Assembly: GCA_017856455.1 (NCBI GenBank)
Contig: JAFMEZ010000019.1
Coordinates: forward strand, 1 to 36,992
Direction of reading: 5' to 3'
Origin: Parafilimonas sp.
GTDB lineage: Bacteria; Bacteroidota; Bacteroidia; Chitinophagales; Chitinophagaceae
Length of the DNA: 36,992 nucleotides
Below are positions 8,592 through 17,405 of the stretch, piece after piece. The notes under the pieces are model-generated. The model ran no database searches. It was not told the DNA's origin and saw only the letters and a program-made list of their open reading frames with translations. Numbering within the stretch: position 1 is the stretch's first letter; every line of letters starts with the position of its first letter. The position numbers and the translations under genes are program-made.

Positions 8592-9854
8592 TTATTTAAT
8601 GCCAAATGCAGATTTCACTTTTGGAACAAAATCCAGCTTTTCCCATGTGAACAATTCCACTTCAACTGTTTTCTTTCCTCCACCTGGAATATCAAATGAT
8701 TTTTTCACAACTTCATTCTTTCTTCCCATGTGACCATAAGCTGCTGTCTCTTGGTAGATTGGATTGCGCAATTTGAGGCGTGTTTCAATAGCATAAGGTC
8801 TCATGTCAAAAAGAGATTCGATTTTCTTTGCTATTTGACCATCTGTCAATTTCACCTTAGCAGTTCCATAAGTATCTACGAATATTCCCATTGGCTTTGC
8901 AACACCAATTGCATATGATACCTGAACCAACATTTCATCAGCAACACCTGCAGCAACCATGTTCTTGGCAATATGACGAGCTGCATAGGCAGCACTTCTA
9001 TCAACCTTTGAAGGATCTTTTCCGCTGAAGGCACCACCACCATGTGCACCTTTTCCACCGTATGTATCAACAATGATTTTTCTTCCAGTCAATCCTGTGT
9101 CACCATGAGGGCCACCAATTACGAACTTACCAGTTGGATTGATATGATAAGTGATTTTATCGTTGAAAAGCTTTTGAACATCTTTTTTACACTTTGCTTT
9201 TACACGTGGAATGACGATGTTGATCACATCCTTCTTGATTTGATCCAACATTTGTTTGTCATTCTTTGAAAAATCATCATGCTGTGTAGATACTACGACA
9301 GCATCAATGCGCATTGGTCTGTCATTGTCATCATATTCAATAGTAACCTGACTCTTGGCATCAGGTCTTAAATATGGCATTTTGCTATTCTTCTCTCTTC
9401 TGATAGCTGCCAACTCAATCAAGATCTTGTGTGCAAGATCGAGTGCAAGAGGCATGTAATTTTCGGTTTCATTGGTCGCATAACCAAACATCATTCCTTG
9501 ATCACCAGCGCCCTGATCTTCTTTCTTTTTTCTCTCAACACCTCTATTGATATCTGCAGATTGTTCATGAATTGCAGAAAGTATACCACATGAATTTGCT
9601 TCGAACATGTATTCACTTTTGGTATAACCAATTTTTGAAATTACATCACGTGCAATTTTTTGAACATCCAAGTTTGCTTTAGATTTTACCTCACCTGCAA
9701 GTACAACTTGTCCTGTTGTTACAAGTGTTTCACAAGCTACTTTCGACATTGGATCGAAAGCAAGAAAATTGTCGATCAAAGCATCTGAAATTTGATCAGC
9801 TACTTTATCTGGGTGTCCTTCAGAAACACTTTCAGAAGTGAATAAGTATGGCAT
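8592..9854 (-). CDS. metK: S-adenosylmethionine synthetase
   Basis: MetK makes S-adenosylmethionine from methionine and ATP in the cytosol. Diagnostic motifs are [12 protein letters not shown] (HPDK at residues 14-17), [12 protein letters not shown] (115-126, the first MAT signature) and [19 protein letters not shown] (272-290, the second signature and phosphate loop). At 420 aa it is longer than the 384-aa E. coli enzyme, as I would expect in Bacteroidota, with extra sequence around residues 150-235. ATG 9854 gives the standard [10 protein letters not shown] start. It lies 30 bp downstream of the DUF4270 gene and has its own -7 match in that gap, so it may be both cotranscribed and independently expressed. 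No SAM riboswitch is visible. Confidence 0.98.
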   Translation of the reverse strand: MPYLFTSESVSEGHPDKVADQISDALIDNFLAFDPMSKVACETLVTTGQVVLAGEVKSKANLDVQKIARDVISKIGYTKSEYMFEANSCGILSAIHEQSADINRGVERKKKEDQGAGDQGMMFGYATNETENYMPLALDLAHKILIELAAIRREKNSKMPYLRPDAKSQVTIEYDDNDRPMRIDAVVVSTQHDDFSKNDKQMLDQIKKDVINIVIPRVKAKCKKDVQKLFNDKITYHINPTGKFVIGGPHGDTGLTGRKIIVDTYGGKGAHGGGAFSGKDPSKVDRSAAYAARHIAKNMVAAGVADEMLVQVSYAIGVAKPMGIFVDTYGTAKVKLTDGQIAKKIESLFDMRPYAIETRLKLRNPIYQETAAYGHMGRKNEVVKKSFDIPGGGKKTVEVELFTWEKLDFVPKVKSAFGIK

Positions 9855-9867
9855 GATTATTTTTTTG

Positions 9868-9875
9868 CAAATGTA
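9868..9875 (-). promoter_or_regulatory. Putative -7 element for metK
   Basis: TACATTTG on the minus strand is an exact TAnnTTTG match. It sits in the 30-bp gap after DUF4270, and transcription would start near 9861. No good TTTG is found at the expected -33 distance. Confidence 0.35.
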
Positions 9876-9884
9876 TGTATAAAA

Positions 9885-11324
9885 TCAAAGTTTAGAATAA
9901 ACTAACCTTAATTTCATACGCTGTGTGGGATGACTACCTCCACCTAATACTACGCCTCCTCTACACATTGGATTGAGATAAAAAGCAGTAACCAAAGCGG
10001 GATATGTTACTACATATGGAGCTTGAAGTCTCAACGGATAATTTTTATCATTTCTAGTTATTATTCCTTGAACATACCTTGTCATATTCATGGAGTATGT
10101 GGTAATCTCTTTATTCTGTGGATCTATACCAGACTTTTTCTTGCCTCCAAAAACCGTTGGATCAAATGTGCCTGCTGGAAATCCGTCTGCAGTAAAAGGA
10201 ACATAGCTTTTAGAAGCTGAATCAATTCCTTCAACATATAAATATGTAGGCGTTACAAATAAATCTGTTCTTCGAGCAGTAGTTAAGACTTCTTGCATTG
10301 AAAGCTCTGCCAAATGAACGATTACATTACCTTTTATTTTTTTAAATACATCCAAGGATGGAATACTAATTTTTGCATACGTTCCAGGTGTAGAATGAAT
10401 ATAAACAAGGCTATCTGATTCCTTCTTTGTAATAAATCTACTCAGTTCAGTGTTTGTATAATTTCTGGTGATTTGATTGATCGCGCCGCCTGGTTTTAAA
10501 TTTTTAAAAGTAAAAGTTTTATACGTTGTGTCGCGATCTCCATTTTTAATGTATTGATAATACATTCTTACATATGTGGCAGTATCATCCATGTCGAAAG
10601 TCATCAAAGCATTGGATGAATTCAATTTCTGAGGGATCAGTGCGAATCCTTTGAAATAATCCCTGAAGAGTGAATCACTTTTCAAGGGACTAGTAGTTAA
10701 AGCACTATCAAAAGCGAGTAATGCTTTTCCAAAAGAAGGTGTAATCGTAATCCTTAGTTGATCCTTTGATTTGTACGTGCCCAAATTAATTGAATCATTC
10801 AAAATGGATGGAGCAAACTTTGATGTTCCAAGTAACTCTCCGTAAGAAACTGAGGCAGATAAGGGATAAGATGTATCTGGACGAATAAATTCTGATACTT
10901 TGTAAACGTCAATACCCTGAATTCCATTTGTATCGCCAAACGTATTCCTCCATTTGAGTCCTAATACTACAGAGTCTAAATAAAGACTGTCAGGCTTATT
11001 TTCAAAGTTAAATGGATACTCGGTTGGTTTCAGTTCATAATAAGCTGATGCGGTTGTAGCTCCGAAAACTGGTTCATTAGATAAATGTCCTAATACAAAA
11101 TCCCCTACCGCACCATACAAATCTCTGGTAACCCTTGGCATTAAAGAGTCGGGGATAAAGGCTGTTTCAACAGCAACAGACAAAGTTGTATCAAATGTGG
11201 TTACATTATCAATTGCAGGCAACAAATCGACACCAATATCAGTATTCTTGACTTTGGTACAGCCGATGATCACAAATAAAAAGACAAGGGGAAAAAAACC
11301 TTTCGACAGATGCTGTGCACTCAC
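9885..11324 (-). CDS. DUF4270 family lipoprotein
   Basis: A 479-aa protein with a lipoprotein signal, FLFVIIGCTKVK, with the lipidated Cys at residue 22. The mature part starts NTDIGVDLLPAIDNVTTFDT, characteristic of DUF4270 proteins of Bacteroidota. It is rich in beta-strand-like segments and Ser/Thr/Tyr, with no enzymatic motif that I can see. It should be anchored in the outer or inner membrane and face the periplasm or surface. It begins 31 bp after the GT5-like gene and ends 30 bp before metK, all on one strand. I recall DUF4270 genes commonly neighbouring 'glycogen synthase' genes in this phylum. The biochemical role is unknown. Confidence 0.85.
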   Translation of the reverse strand: MSAQHLSKGFFPLVFLFVIIGCTKVKNTDIGVDLLPAIDNVTTFDTTLSVAVETAFIPDSLMPRVTRDLYGAVGDFVLGHLSNEPVFGATTASAYYELKPTEYPFNFENKPDSLYLDSVVLGLKWRNTFGDTNGIQGIDVYKVSEFIRPDTSYPLSASVSYGELLGTSKFAPSILNDSINLGTYKSKDQLRITITPSFGKALLAFDSALTTSPLKSDSLFRDYFKGFALIPQKLNSSNALMTFDMDDTATYVRMYYQYIKNGDRDTTYKTFTFKNLKPGGAINQITRNYTNTELSRFITKKESDSLVYIHSTPGTYAKISIPSLDVFKKIKGNVIVHLAELSMQEVLTTARRTDLFVTPTYLYVEGIDSASKSYVPFTADGFPAGTFDPTVFGGKKKSGIDPQNKEITTYSMNMTRYVQGIITRNDKNYPLRLQAPYVVTYPALVTAFYLNPMCRGGVVLGGGSHPTQRMKLRLVYSKL

Positions 11325-11355
11325 GTAAATATTTTTAATATTCCTTTAGGTTATA

Positions 11356-12171
11356 TCACTTATTCGCAAGGTCGCTATACAATTGTAAATACTCTGTTAA
11401 ATCAGATCCTTCGTTGAAAGGAATAACTTTCTTTCCCTTCACCTTAGAAAACGCCTCCAACAATTTTTTATCTACATCTTCATCTCCGAAAGAAATTGCA
11501 TCAGCAAAATTTGCGCCACCTTTAAACATAGCCAAATTGTTTGCCTCTTTGAATGCTTCCATATCTTTCTCTTTGATGGATGCGCTGATCAAACACTGCT
11601 TGATGAAATTTACTCCAAGTTTTTGCTTAAATGTTGATTGGCCAATTGTAAAGATTACTTTACTGTTGCTGAAAACCGGCTCTTTTTTATACGCGGTTTT
11701 GAGGAACATGGGGATTAATCCAGTCATCCAACCACTGCAATGTATAATATCAGGAGGCCAACCAAATTTCTTCACTGTTTCCAGAGCCCCTTTGCAAAAG
11801 AAAATAGATCTAATACCATTGTCATCATACCATTCTTCATTCTCATCATGAAAGACAAACTTCCTTTTGAACATGTCCTCATTATCTAAAAAATACACTT
11901 GTAACCTTGCGTTAGGCAAAGAGGCCACTTTGATTTGAAGAGGAAAATCATCATTTTCAATTGAAATATTGATTCCGGATAATCTCACTACCTCATGAAG
12001 TCTGTGGCGACGCTCATTGATTGTTCCAAATCTGGGCATGATACATCTAACTTCAAAACCCGTATCATTTGCTTTTATTGCCAATTTGTTTACAATCTCT
12101 GAGAATGCTGTCAACTCCAAGTAGGGAGACATCTCATTGGCAATAAATAAAATTCTTTTTTTGCTCACCAT
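11356..12171 (-). CDS. GT5-like glycogen/starch synthase N-terminal domain protein, probably not a standard synthase
   Basis: The 271-aa protein starts with KKRILFIANEMSPYLELTAFSEIVNKLA and continues with CIMPRFGTINERRHRLHEV, FLDNEDMF, FFCKGALETVKKFGWPPDIIHCSGWMTGLIPMFLKT. This clearly matches the first Rossmann domain of glycosyltransferase family 5. Real GlgA enzymes are about 480 aa with a second Rossmann domain and an N-terminal KTGGL motif that binds ADP-glucose. Here the second domain is absent and the KTGGL site reads ELTAFSE. There is no sign of a frameshift: the stop is followed directly by the unrelated DUF4270 gene. Databases would call it glycogen synthase; I think it is a stand-alone domain of unknown function. 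It heads the unit with DUF4270 and metK and is divergent from the YbhN-like gene. Confidence 0.8.
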   Translation of the reverse strand: MVSKKRILFIANEMSPYLELTAFSEIVNKLAIKANDTGFEVRCIMPRFGTINERRHRLHEVVRLSGINISIENDDFPLQIKVASLPNARLQVYFLDNEDMFKRKFVFHDENEEWYDDNGIRSIFFCKGALETVKKFGWPPDIIHCSGWMTGLIPMFLKTAYKKEPVFSNSKVIFTIGQSTFKQKLGVNFIKQCLISASIKEKDMEAFKEANNLAMFKGGANFADAISFGDEDVDKKLLEAFSKVKGKKVIPFNEGSDLTEYLQLYSDLANK

Positions 12172-12204
12172 GTAAAGGCTTTAGTGGAACATTTAAAATG
12201 TGTT

Positions 12205-12212
12205 CAAAGATA
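12205..12212 (-). promoter_or_regulatory. Putative -7 element for the GT5-like gene
   Basis: TATCTTTG on the minus strand matches TAnnTTTG exactly, with a predicted leader of about 27 nt before ATG 12171. The -33 element is not convincing. It lies in the 162-bp divergent region 12172-12333. Confidence 0.35.
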
Positions 12213-12333
12213 CATAAAATCCACAAATTGATCGTTAAACAGCACAAGCAAGAGGAATCGACAATTATCTTAAGTCAAAGAATACCAATCTTTTAAATAC
12301 CATATTTGCTACCTTCGATATCAAATTTCAACA

Positions 12334-13338
12334 ATGATCCAACGAGTAAAAACAGTTTCTAAGTTCTTGCTCTTCCTCCTATTTGGATTGTTCCTACTTT
12401 GGCTCACTACAAAGTCATTTGGAAAAAGAGAAATCAATGAGCTGCAATCATTGATAAAAAATGCCGACGTTACAGTTGTCATCATTTGTTCTATTACCCT
12501 GCTTTTTAGCCATTTGATAAGAGCTCTGCGATGGAAAATGATGATTGATCCACTTGGGAAAAATCCCAAAACAAGCAATGTCTTTTTTGCAGTACTGGCA
12601 GGTTACTTTTTCAATTTATTGTTCCCAAGGCTTGGCGAAGTGATGAAGTGCACATTTCTGAGCAAATACGAACTGGTTCCTGTAGATAAATTAATTGGCA
12701 CAATGGTCGCAGAGCGGTTGGTGGACATGATTTGTCTGATCGTAGTTATTTTATTGACCATTTTTACTCAGATTGATCTTGTTGGTAATTATGCCAATGA
12801 ACTTGTATACGCACTCAGGCTTAAATTTCAATTCTCCACTTCAACCTGGTTAATTGTTTTCATCTCGTTTTCAATCCTGTTTTATTTGCTGATAAGGTTA
12901 TTCCAAGTATCTAAAAATCATCCGCAACTGTATAAGTTGAAAGAGTTAATCAAAGGAATGGCTGAAGGCCTGCTTAGTATCAAAAAAGTGAAGAATTTTC
13001 CATTATACTTATTTTATACTATATCTATTTGGTTCTGTTACCTGGCCAGCATAAGAATTGGATTTTATGGGATGGAAAATTTATCAGGACTTGGATGGGT
13101 ACCTTCATTAAGCATACTAACCTTTGGAAGTTTTGCGATGATCGCAACCCAAGGAGGAATTGGAGCTTACCAATTGGCAATTCAAAAAACACTTATACTT
13201 TATAACATCAATCAGGTTAATGGCTTGGCATTCGGATGGCTACTTTGGCTGGTTCAAACAGTCATTTTATTCTTCGTTGGTCCACTTTCTGTTCTTCTTC
13301 TCTACCTCCTGAATAAAAAGGGAAATAAGCTTACTTAA
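12334..13338 (+). CDS. YbhN/UPF0104-type flippase-like membrane protein
   Basis: A 334-aa integral membrane protein with about eight hydrophobic segments (around residues 10-28, 45-62, 83-100, 125-150, 170-190, 225-245, 255-280 and 295-325). It matches the lysylphosphatidylglycerol synthase TM-region family: LIRALRWKMMIDPLGK near residue 62, NLLFPRLGEVMKC near 93, VAERLVDMICL near 126, and a late TQGGIGAYQLAIQ near 270. This family contains only the membrane half of MprF. Its members are thought to move lipids or lipid-linked substrates, but none is proven for this subgroup. It is divergent from the GT5-like gene, with a TACCTTCG box (12310-12317) as a weak promoter candidate. Confidence 0.85.
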   Translation: MIQRVKTVSKFLLFLLFGLFLLWLTTKSFGKREINELQSLIKNADVTVVIICSITLLFSHLIRALRWKMMIDPLGKNPKTSNVFFAVLAGYFFNLLFPRLGEVMKCTFLSKYELVPVDKLIGTMVAERLVDMICLIVVILLTIFTQIDLVGNYANELVYALRLKFQFSTSTWLIVFISFSILFYLLIRLFQVSKNHPQLYKLKELIKGMAEGLLSIKKVKNFPLYLFYTISIWFCYLASIRIGFYGMENLSGLGWVPSLSILTFGSFAMIATQGGIGAYQLAIQKTLILYNINQVNGLAFGWLLWLVQTVILFFVGPLSVLLLYLLNKKGNKLT

Positions 13339-13420
13339 AACTTTGGTAAAATTTATAATATTCATCTTAGTAATTATATTCAAAGGCATGAATATGTAAA
13401 TTGCCGTCGAAATATATCAT

Positions 13421-15085
13421 ATGAAAAGTATCACTACATTCCTATTTTTCTTTTCAATATCACTAAATCTCGCTTTTGCACAACAATACTCTAAAGGTTG
13501 GCACAATGGCGACCTGAACGAGAACGGAGTGTATGGAGTATCTACAGAGAAAACATATAGAGATCTGATTAAAAATACTAGCCCGAAAAAAAGGATCATA
13601 GTGGCTGTAATTGATTCTGGCATCGATACTGCTCATGAGGACTTAAAAACGATAGTTTGGACAAACAAAAAAGAAATTCCAAATAATAAAATTGATGATG
13701 ATAAAAATGGTTTCGTGGATGATGTTCATGGATGGAATTTCATTGGAGGTAAAGACGGAAGAAATGTAGGTAAAGACAGTTATGAAGGAGCAAGAATTTA
13801 CTACAAACTGAAAAAAATATTTGGAACCACTCCTATTGATGAAAAAACACTTGATTCATCCAAGTTAGCACAATACAAACTGTATCAGAAAGTATCAACA
13901 CAATTGGAGAATCAGGCAAAAGAGGCTTCGATGTACGTAATGATTTTAAAAGATATCGTTTTGAAAATTCCAGCAGCTGACAGCCTTTTAAAACTTGCAA
14001 TGACAAAAAGCAATTACACAGGTGATGAACTGCAAAATTTTAAAAGCAATGACCCACAGGTGAATAAAGCAAGGGCAACGATGTTGGGACTTTTCCAGCA
14101 GACCAGACAAATGGAAAGCACTAATTCCAATCTTATTTCAGAACTCTTGCAATTCTATGAGGGAGAAAAATCAAAAATCGAAGCATTAGAAAAGGAACCG
14201 CCACATTATAGAGATGAAATTGTAAATGATAACTATGATGACCCAAATGATCGTTTTTATGGAAACAACGATGTTATGGGTACAGATGCATCACATGGCA
14301 CGCATGTTTCTGGCATTATCGGAGCAGTAAGAAACAATCAATTGGGAATTGATGGAATAGCAAACAACGTTGAAATCATGCCCCTTCGCGCTGTTCCTGA
14401 TGGAGATGAACACGACAAAGACATTGCAAATGCAATAAGATATGCAGTTGACAATGGAGCAATGGTTATCAATATGAGTTTTGGAAAAAGCTTTTCCCCC
14501 GAAAAAAAATGGGTTGATCAAGCAGTCAAATATGCTGAATCTAAGGGTGTTCTTTTAGTTCATGCTGCAGGAAACGACACTAAAAATATTGATGTTGAAG
14601 ATAATTTTCCATCTAGAAATTTCGATAATGACACTGCAAAAGTTTTTTCTAATTGGATAACAGTTGGAGCTAGCGGAGCATCTAAAGATGATATCATGGC
14701 ATCTTTCTCAAATTATGGCAAAAGAGAAGTAAATGTTTTCGCTCCAGGAGTTAAGATTTATTCAACCATACCCGGCGGAAATACATATGGCGACAAAGAT
14801 GGAACAAGCATGGCAGCTCCAGTAGTTTCTGGAATTGCCGCGTTATTACTCTCTTATTTTCCAGAGCTTAGTCCTAAGCAATTGATTAAAATTTTAGAAT
14901 TATCCAGCCAAAAAATTGATCATTCATTTACAAAACCAGGAACAGAAAATCAACAAATAAATCTAAGTGAAATTTCAATCACAGGTGGTGTTGTCAATTC
15001 ATTTGAGGCATTTAAACTTGCCTCAACTACTAAAGGAGAAAGAAAAATAATTCCAGCGACCCCCCTACCGAAAAAGAAGAAGTGA
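13421..15085 (+). CDS. Secreted subtilisin-like serine protease (S8 family)
   Basis: A 554-aa protein with signal peptide MKSITTFLFFFSISLNLAFA. The catalytic triad is visible as VAVIDSGID (Asp65), SHGTHVSGIIGA (His292) and GTSMAAPVVSG (Ser463); the oxyanion Asn is in HAAGND (Asn385). Unusually, about 226 residues separate Asp65 from His292, against roughly 30-40 in subtilisin. The insert contains a Asp-rich DDDKNGFVDDVHGWNFIGG segment and a long helical, charged part at about 125-260. The protein ends in a basic PLPKKKK tail with no type IX secretion domain. It is predicted to act in the periplasm or outside the cell. It is convergent with prc; their stop codons form the palindrome TGATCA (15083-15088). 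Confidence 0.94.
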   Translation: MKSITTFLFFFSISLNLAFAQQYSKGWHNGDLNENGVYGVSTEKTYRDLIKNTSPKKRIIVAVIDSGIDTAHEDLKTIVWTNKKEIPNNKIDDDKNGFVDDVHGWNFIGGKDGRNVGKDSYEGARIYYKLKKIFGTTPIDEKTLDSSKLAQYKLYQKVSTQLENQAKEASMYVMILKDIVLKIPAADSLLKLAMTKSNYTGDELQNFKSNDPQVNKARATMLGLFQQTRQMESTNSNLISELLQFYEGEKSKIEALEKEPPHYRDEIVNDNYDDPNDRFYGNNDVMGTDASHGTHVSGIIGAVRNNQLGIDGIANNVEIMPLRAVPDGDEHDKDIANAIRYAVDNGAMVINMSFGKSFSPEKKWVDQAVKYAESKGVLLVHAAGNDTKNIDVEDNFPSRNFDNDTAKVFSNWITVGASGASKDDIMASFSNYGKREVNVFAPGVKIYSTIPGGNTYGDKDGTSMAAPVVSGIAALLLSYFPELSPKQLIKILELSSQKIDHSFTKPGTENQQINLSEISITGGVVNSFEAFKLASTTKGERKIIPATPLPKKKK

Positions 15086-17239
15086 TCAAGCGGATTTTCT
15101 GACCAATACACTTTGACCAATCATATCTGAAATAATATGTGTTGATTCATTGATGTATACATCCTTAGCAATATTTGAAATCCATTGTTTTCTTCTTTCA
15201 AACTTATCTTGATCAACTGAAAGCTTTGTACTATCTGTTGGCAAAAAATTTACTTGAAGCTTTGTGATTGATTTTGCCGCTTCATCAATTTTTTTGAAAG
15301 AATCTCTAATTTTCTTCTGCTCATCTCTGTATTTAATGAGATTCATAGAATAAAACCTTTGATTCATTTTTTCAGTTAATGCAGATGACTCTTTTATCGC
15401 ATTGAAGATTGGGCTTGCAGTTACTCTTTCAGCACTTTTCTGTTTCACCAGATTTGATTCAAAACTTGGAGGAATTGTAGGGTAATTCGCTTTTTGGATT
15501 TCATCCCATGGCAATGCATCAGGATTATCTTTCTCTCTGTATTTCAAACTTTCATACTGATCTGGCAAAATAATATTCGGGGTTACACCTTTCAATTGAG
15601 TGGAGCCACCATTAATACGATAGAATTTTTGAAGCGTCAATTTCAATGTGCCAATTTCTCCATTATCCTTGTTAAAGATACCATTCGCCGGATCTAATCC
15701 AATGTTTCTCTGCACAGTTCCCTTACCATATGTTGAAGTACTTCCAATTACAACTCCTCTTCCATAATCCTGTATTGCAGCAGCAAAAATTTCAGAGGCT
15801 GAAGCAGAAAACTCATTGACCATTACAGCCAGTGGCCCGTCGTAGAGCACAGACCTGTCGCGATCCCTTAAAATTGAAGGATTTCCCTCTCTGTCTTTTA
15901 CCTGAACGATTGGTCCTTCTGGTATAAAAAATCCTACCATTTGAACAACATCATAAAGAGAACCTCCACCATTATTTCTAAGATCCATGATCAAACCATC
16001 AATTTGTTGCTCTTTGAGCTTAATGATTTCTCTAGCAACATCCTGTGAACATCTTGCTCCATTTGGTCTTTCCCAATCGGCATAAAATTCAGGCAAGAAA
16101 ATATAACCAATCTTTCTCCCATTTTCTTGAATCACAGCACTTTTTGCATATGTTTCCTCAAGCTCAACTTCTTCACGAATCATTGAAACAACTTTGATTG
16201 TTCCATCAGCTTTTTTAATGGTGAGCCTGACTTCTGTACCTTTTTTACCTCTAATCAGTTTTACTGCATCTGTACTCTCGTAACCTGCAAGATCAACTGG
16301 TACTTCATTAGCTTGTCCAACTTTTAACACATGATCACCTACAGCAATCTGTTGTGATTTCCATGCAGGTAATCCCGCTACAATTGTTGCAATTTTTATC
16401 GACCCATTCTCATCATTTCTTAAGGATGCTCCTATGCCATAGAATCTCCCACTCATTTGTTCATCAAATGATCTTTTTTCCAATGGAGGGAAAAAAGTTG
16501 TATGCGGATCCATGTATTCTGTAACAGTGTTGACCAGAAGATCAAAACGTTCATTTTCTTTTGTCTTGGTAATCATTCTGTCGAAATTTCTCGAGATCAA
16601 AAGCTTAACCTTATCTCTTGCATCCTTTTCAAGGAATGCATCTGATTTGTATGCAGTATCACCCTTTTTCAAAAGATCTCTTGCATCTAGAAGGTCTGAA
16701 TACTTTTCTAATACCATGAACTTTAACCTCTTTTTCCAAGTCTCTTTTCTGAGCATATCAGTCTTTGGATAGTCTAATTTTGCAGGATCTAAAAGTATTG
16801 TCTCATCTGCATTGAATTGAAAAGGCGACTGCAGTAATGAAGGGTAAAAAGCATTTACCTCATTGATTCTTTTAAGATAAACCTGTTCAACTGCATAGAA
16901 AAACTGGATCGGAGAACCATGCAATTCATTATCAATTGTTGATTCAAATTTTTTTAAATCTTTTATATCTGTAGCTAAGAAAAGATCCTTATTAGGATCC
17001 AATGCTTCTAGATATTTTTTAAAAATATTTTTAGAAAATTCATCGTCAATTTTCTTTGGGCTATAGTGTGCAACTTCTAGCATCTCTGCAACTTGTGTAA
17101 AGATAACCTGATACTTATCAGGTGGATTAATCAATCGGGTTGAACCAAAAGCAATCAAAAAACCAGCCAAAACAAAAACTACTACCAGGGGTAACGATCT
17201 CTTACTAAACATATTTTTAAGGAATTGATTAGGCATCAT
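15086..17239 (-). CDS. prc: Tail-specific (C-terminal processing) protease Prc/Tsp, S41 family
   Basis: Prc degrades periplasmic proteins from their C-terminus. After an N-terminal membrane anchor or signal (LPLVVVFVLAGFLIAFG) come a helical N-terminal domain, a PDZ domain (about residues 270-350, with GIGASLRN and GDHVLKV) and the S41 core. The core carries GLIMDLRNNGGGS, NEFSASASEIFAAAIQDYG and TYGKGTVQ. By alignment to E. coli Tsp the catalytic dyad is Ser480 and Lys506 (counting from ATG 17239). A C-terminal DUF3340-like domain completes about 717 aa. The start is uncertain: ATGATG at 17239/17236 directly abuts a TACATTTG promoter box, so the real start could be Met10 at 17212, which still leaves the signal sequence intact. 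Confidence 0.95.
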   Translation of the reverse strand: MMPNQFLKNMFSKRSLPLVVVFVLAGFLIAFGSTRLINPPDKYQVIFTQVAEMLEVAHYSPKKIDDEFSKNIFKKYLEALDPNKDLFLATDIKDLKKFESTIDNELHGSPIQFFYAVEQVYLKRINEVNAFYPSLLQSPFQFNADETILLDPAKLDYPKTDMLRKETWKKRLKFMVLEKYSDLLDARDLLKKGDTAYKSDAFLEKDARDKVKLLISRNFDRMITKTKENERFDLLVNTVTEYMDPHTTFFPPLEKRSFDEQMSGRFYGIGASLRNDENGSIKIATIVAGLPAWKSQQIAVGDHVLKVGQANEVPVDLAGYESTDAVKLIRGKKGTEVRLTIKKADGTIKVVSMIREEVELEETYAKSAVIQENGRKIGYIFLPEFYADWERPNGARCSQDVAREIIKLKEQQIDGLIMDLRNNGGGSLYDVVQMVGFFIPEGPIVQVKDREGNPSILRDRDRSVLYDGPLAVMVNEFSASASEIFAAAIQDYGRGVVIGSTSTYGKGTVQRNIGLDPANGIFNKDNGEIGTLKLTLQKFYRINGGSTQLKGVTPNIILPDQYESLKYREKDNPDALPWDEIQKANYPTIPPSFESNLVKQKSAERVTASPIFNAIKESSALTEKMNQRFYSMNLIKYRDEQKKIRDSFKKIDEAAKSITKLQVNFLPTDSTKLSVDQDKFERRKQWISNIAKDVYINESTHIISDMIGQSVLVRKSA

Positions 17240-17270
17240 CAAATGTAAAACATTTAGCTGCCTTAAGAAA
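17240..17270 (-). promoter_or_regulatory. Putative promoter of prc
   Basis: On the minus strand TTTC (17270-17267), 19 nt, then TACATTTG (17247-17240). The -7 box is perfect and the -33 has one mismatch. It touches the first possible ATG, so transcription would begin inside the annotated start region. Confidence 0.5.
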
Positions 17271-17315
17271 GAAGAAACTGAAATGATGAATGAAAGAAAT
17301 GTTAAGAATAAGGAG

Positions 17316-17390
17316 GGAGGAAGATGGGGCTCGAACCCACGACCTTCTGAACCACAATCAGACGCTCTAACCAGCTGAGCTACATCCTCC
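17316..17390 (-). tRNA. tRNA-His (anticodon GTG)
   Basis: A full cloverleaf can be folded on the minus strand. The D arm is GCTC/GAGC, and the anticodon stem TCTGA/TCAGA encloses the loop TTGTGGT (anticodon GTG). The T arm is GTGGG/CCCAT with loop TTCGAGC. The extra 5' G(-1) pairs with discriminator C73, as expected for tRNA-His. CCA is not encoded. The acceptor stem has one U6-U67 mismatch. Confidence 0.96.
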
Positions 17391-17405
17391 GTATTGTGAA
17401 GAGTG

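Noticed and set aside
11414-11851. 145-aa plus-strand frame
   Set aside because: Antisense to the GT5-like gene, whose protein similarity is clear.
11356-12171. A frameshifted or broken glgA pseudogene
   Set aside because: The frame is intact, and no C-terminal glycosyltransferase sequence is found downstream; DUF4270 starts 31 bp later.
12187-12205. GAACA...TGTTC inverted repeat in the GT5-like leader
   Set aside because: Only 5 bp arms match cleanly in an AT-rich leader; too weak to call.
14296-14316. TGGCACG string resembling a sigma-54 -24 element
   Set aside because: It codes for the conserved SHGTHVSG motif of the S8 protease and has no fitting -12 element.
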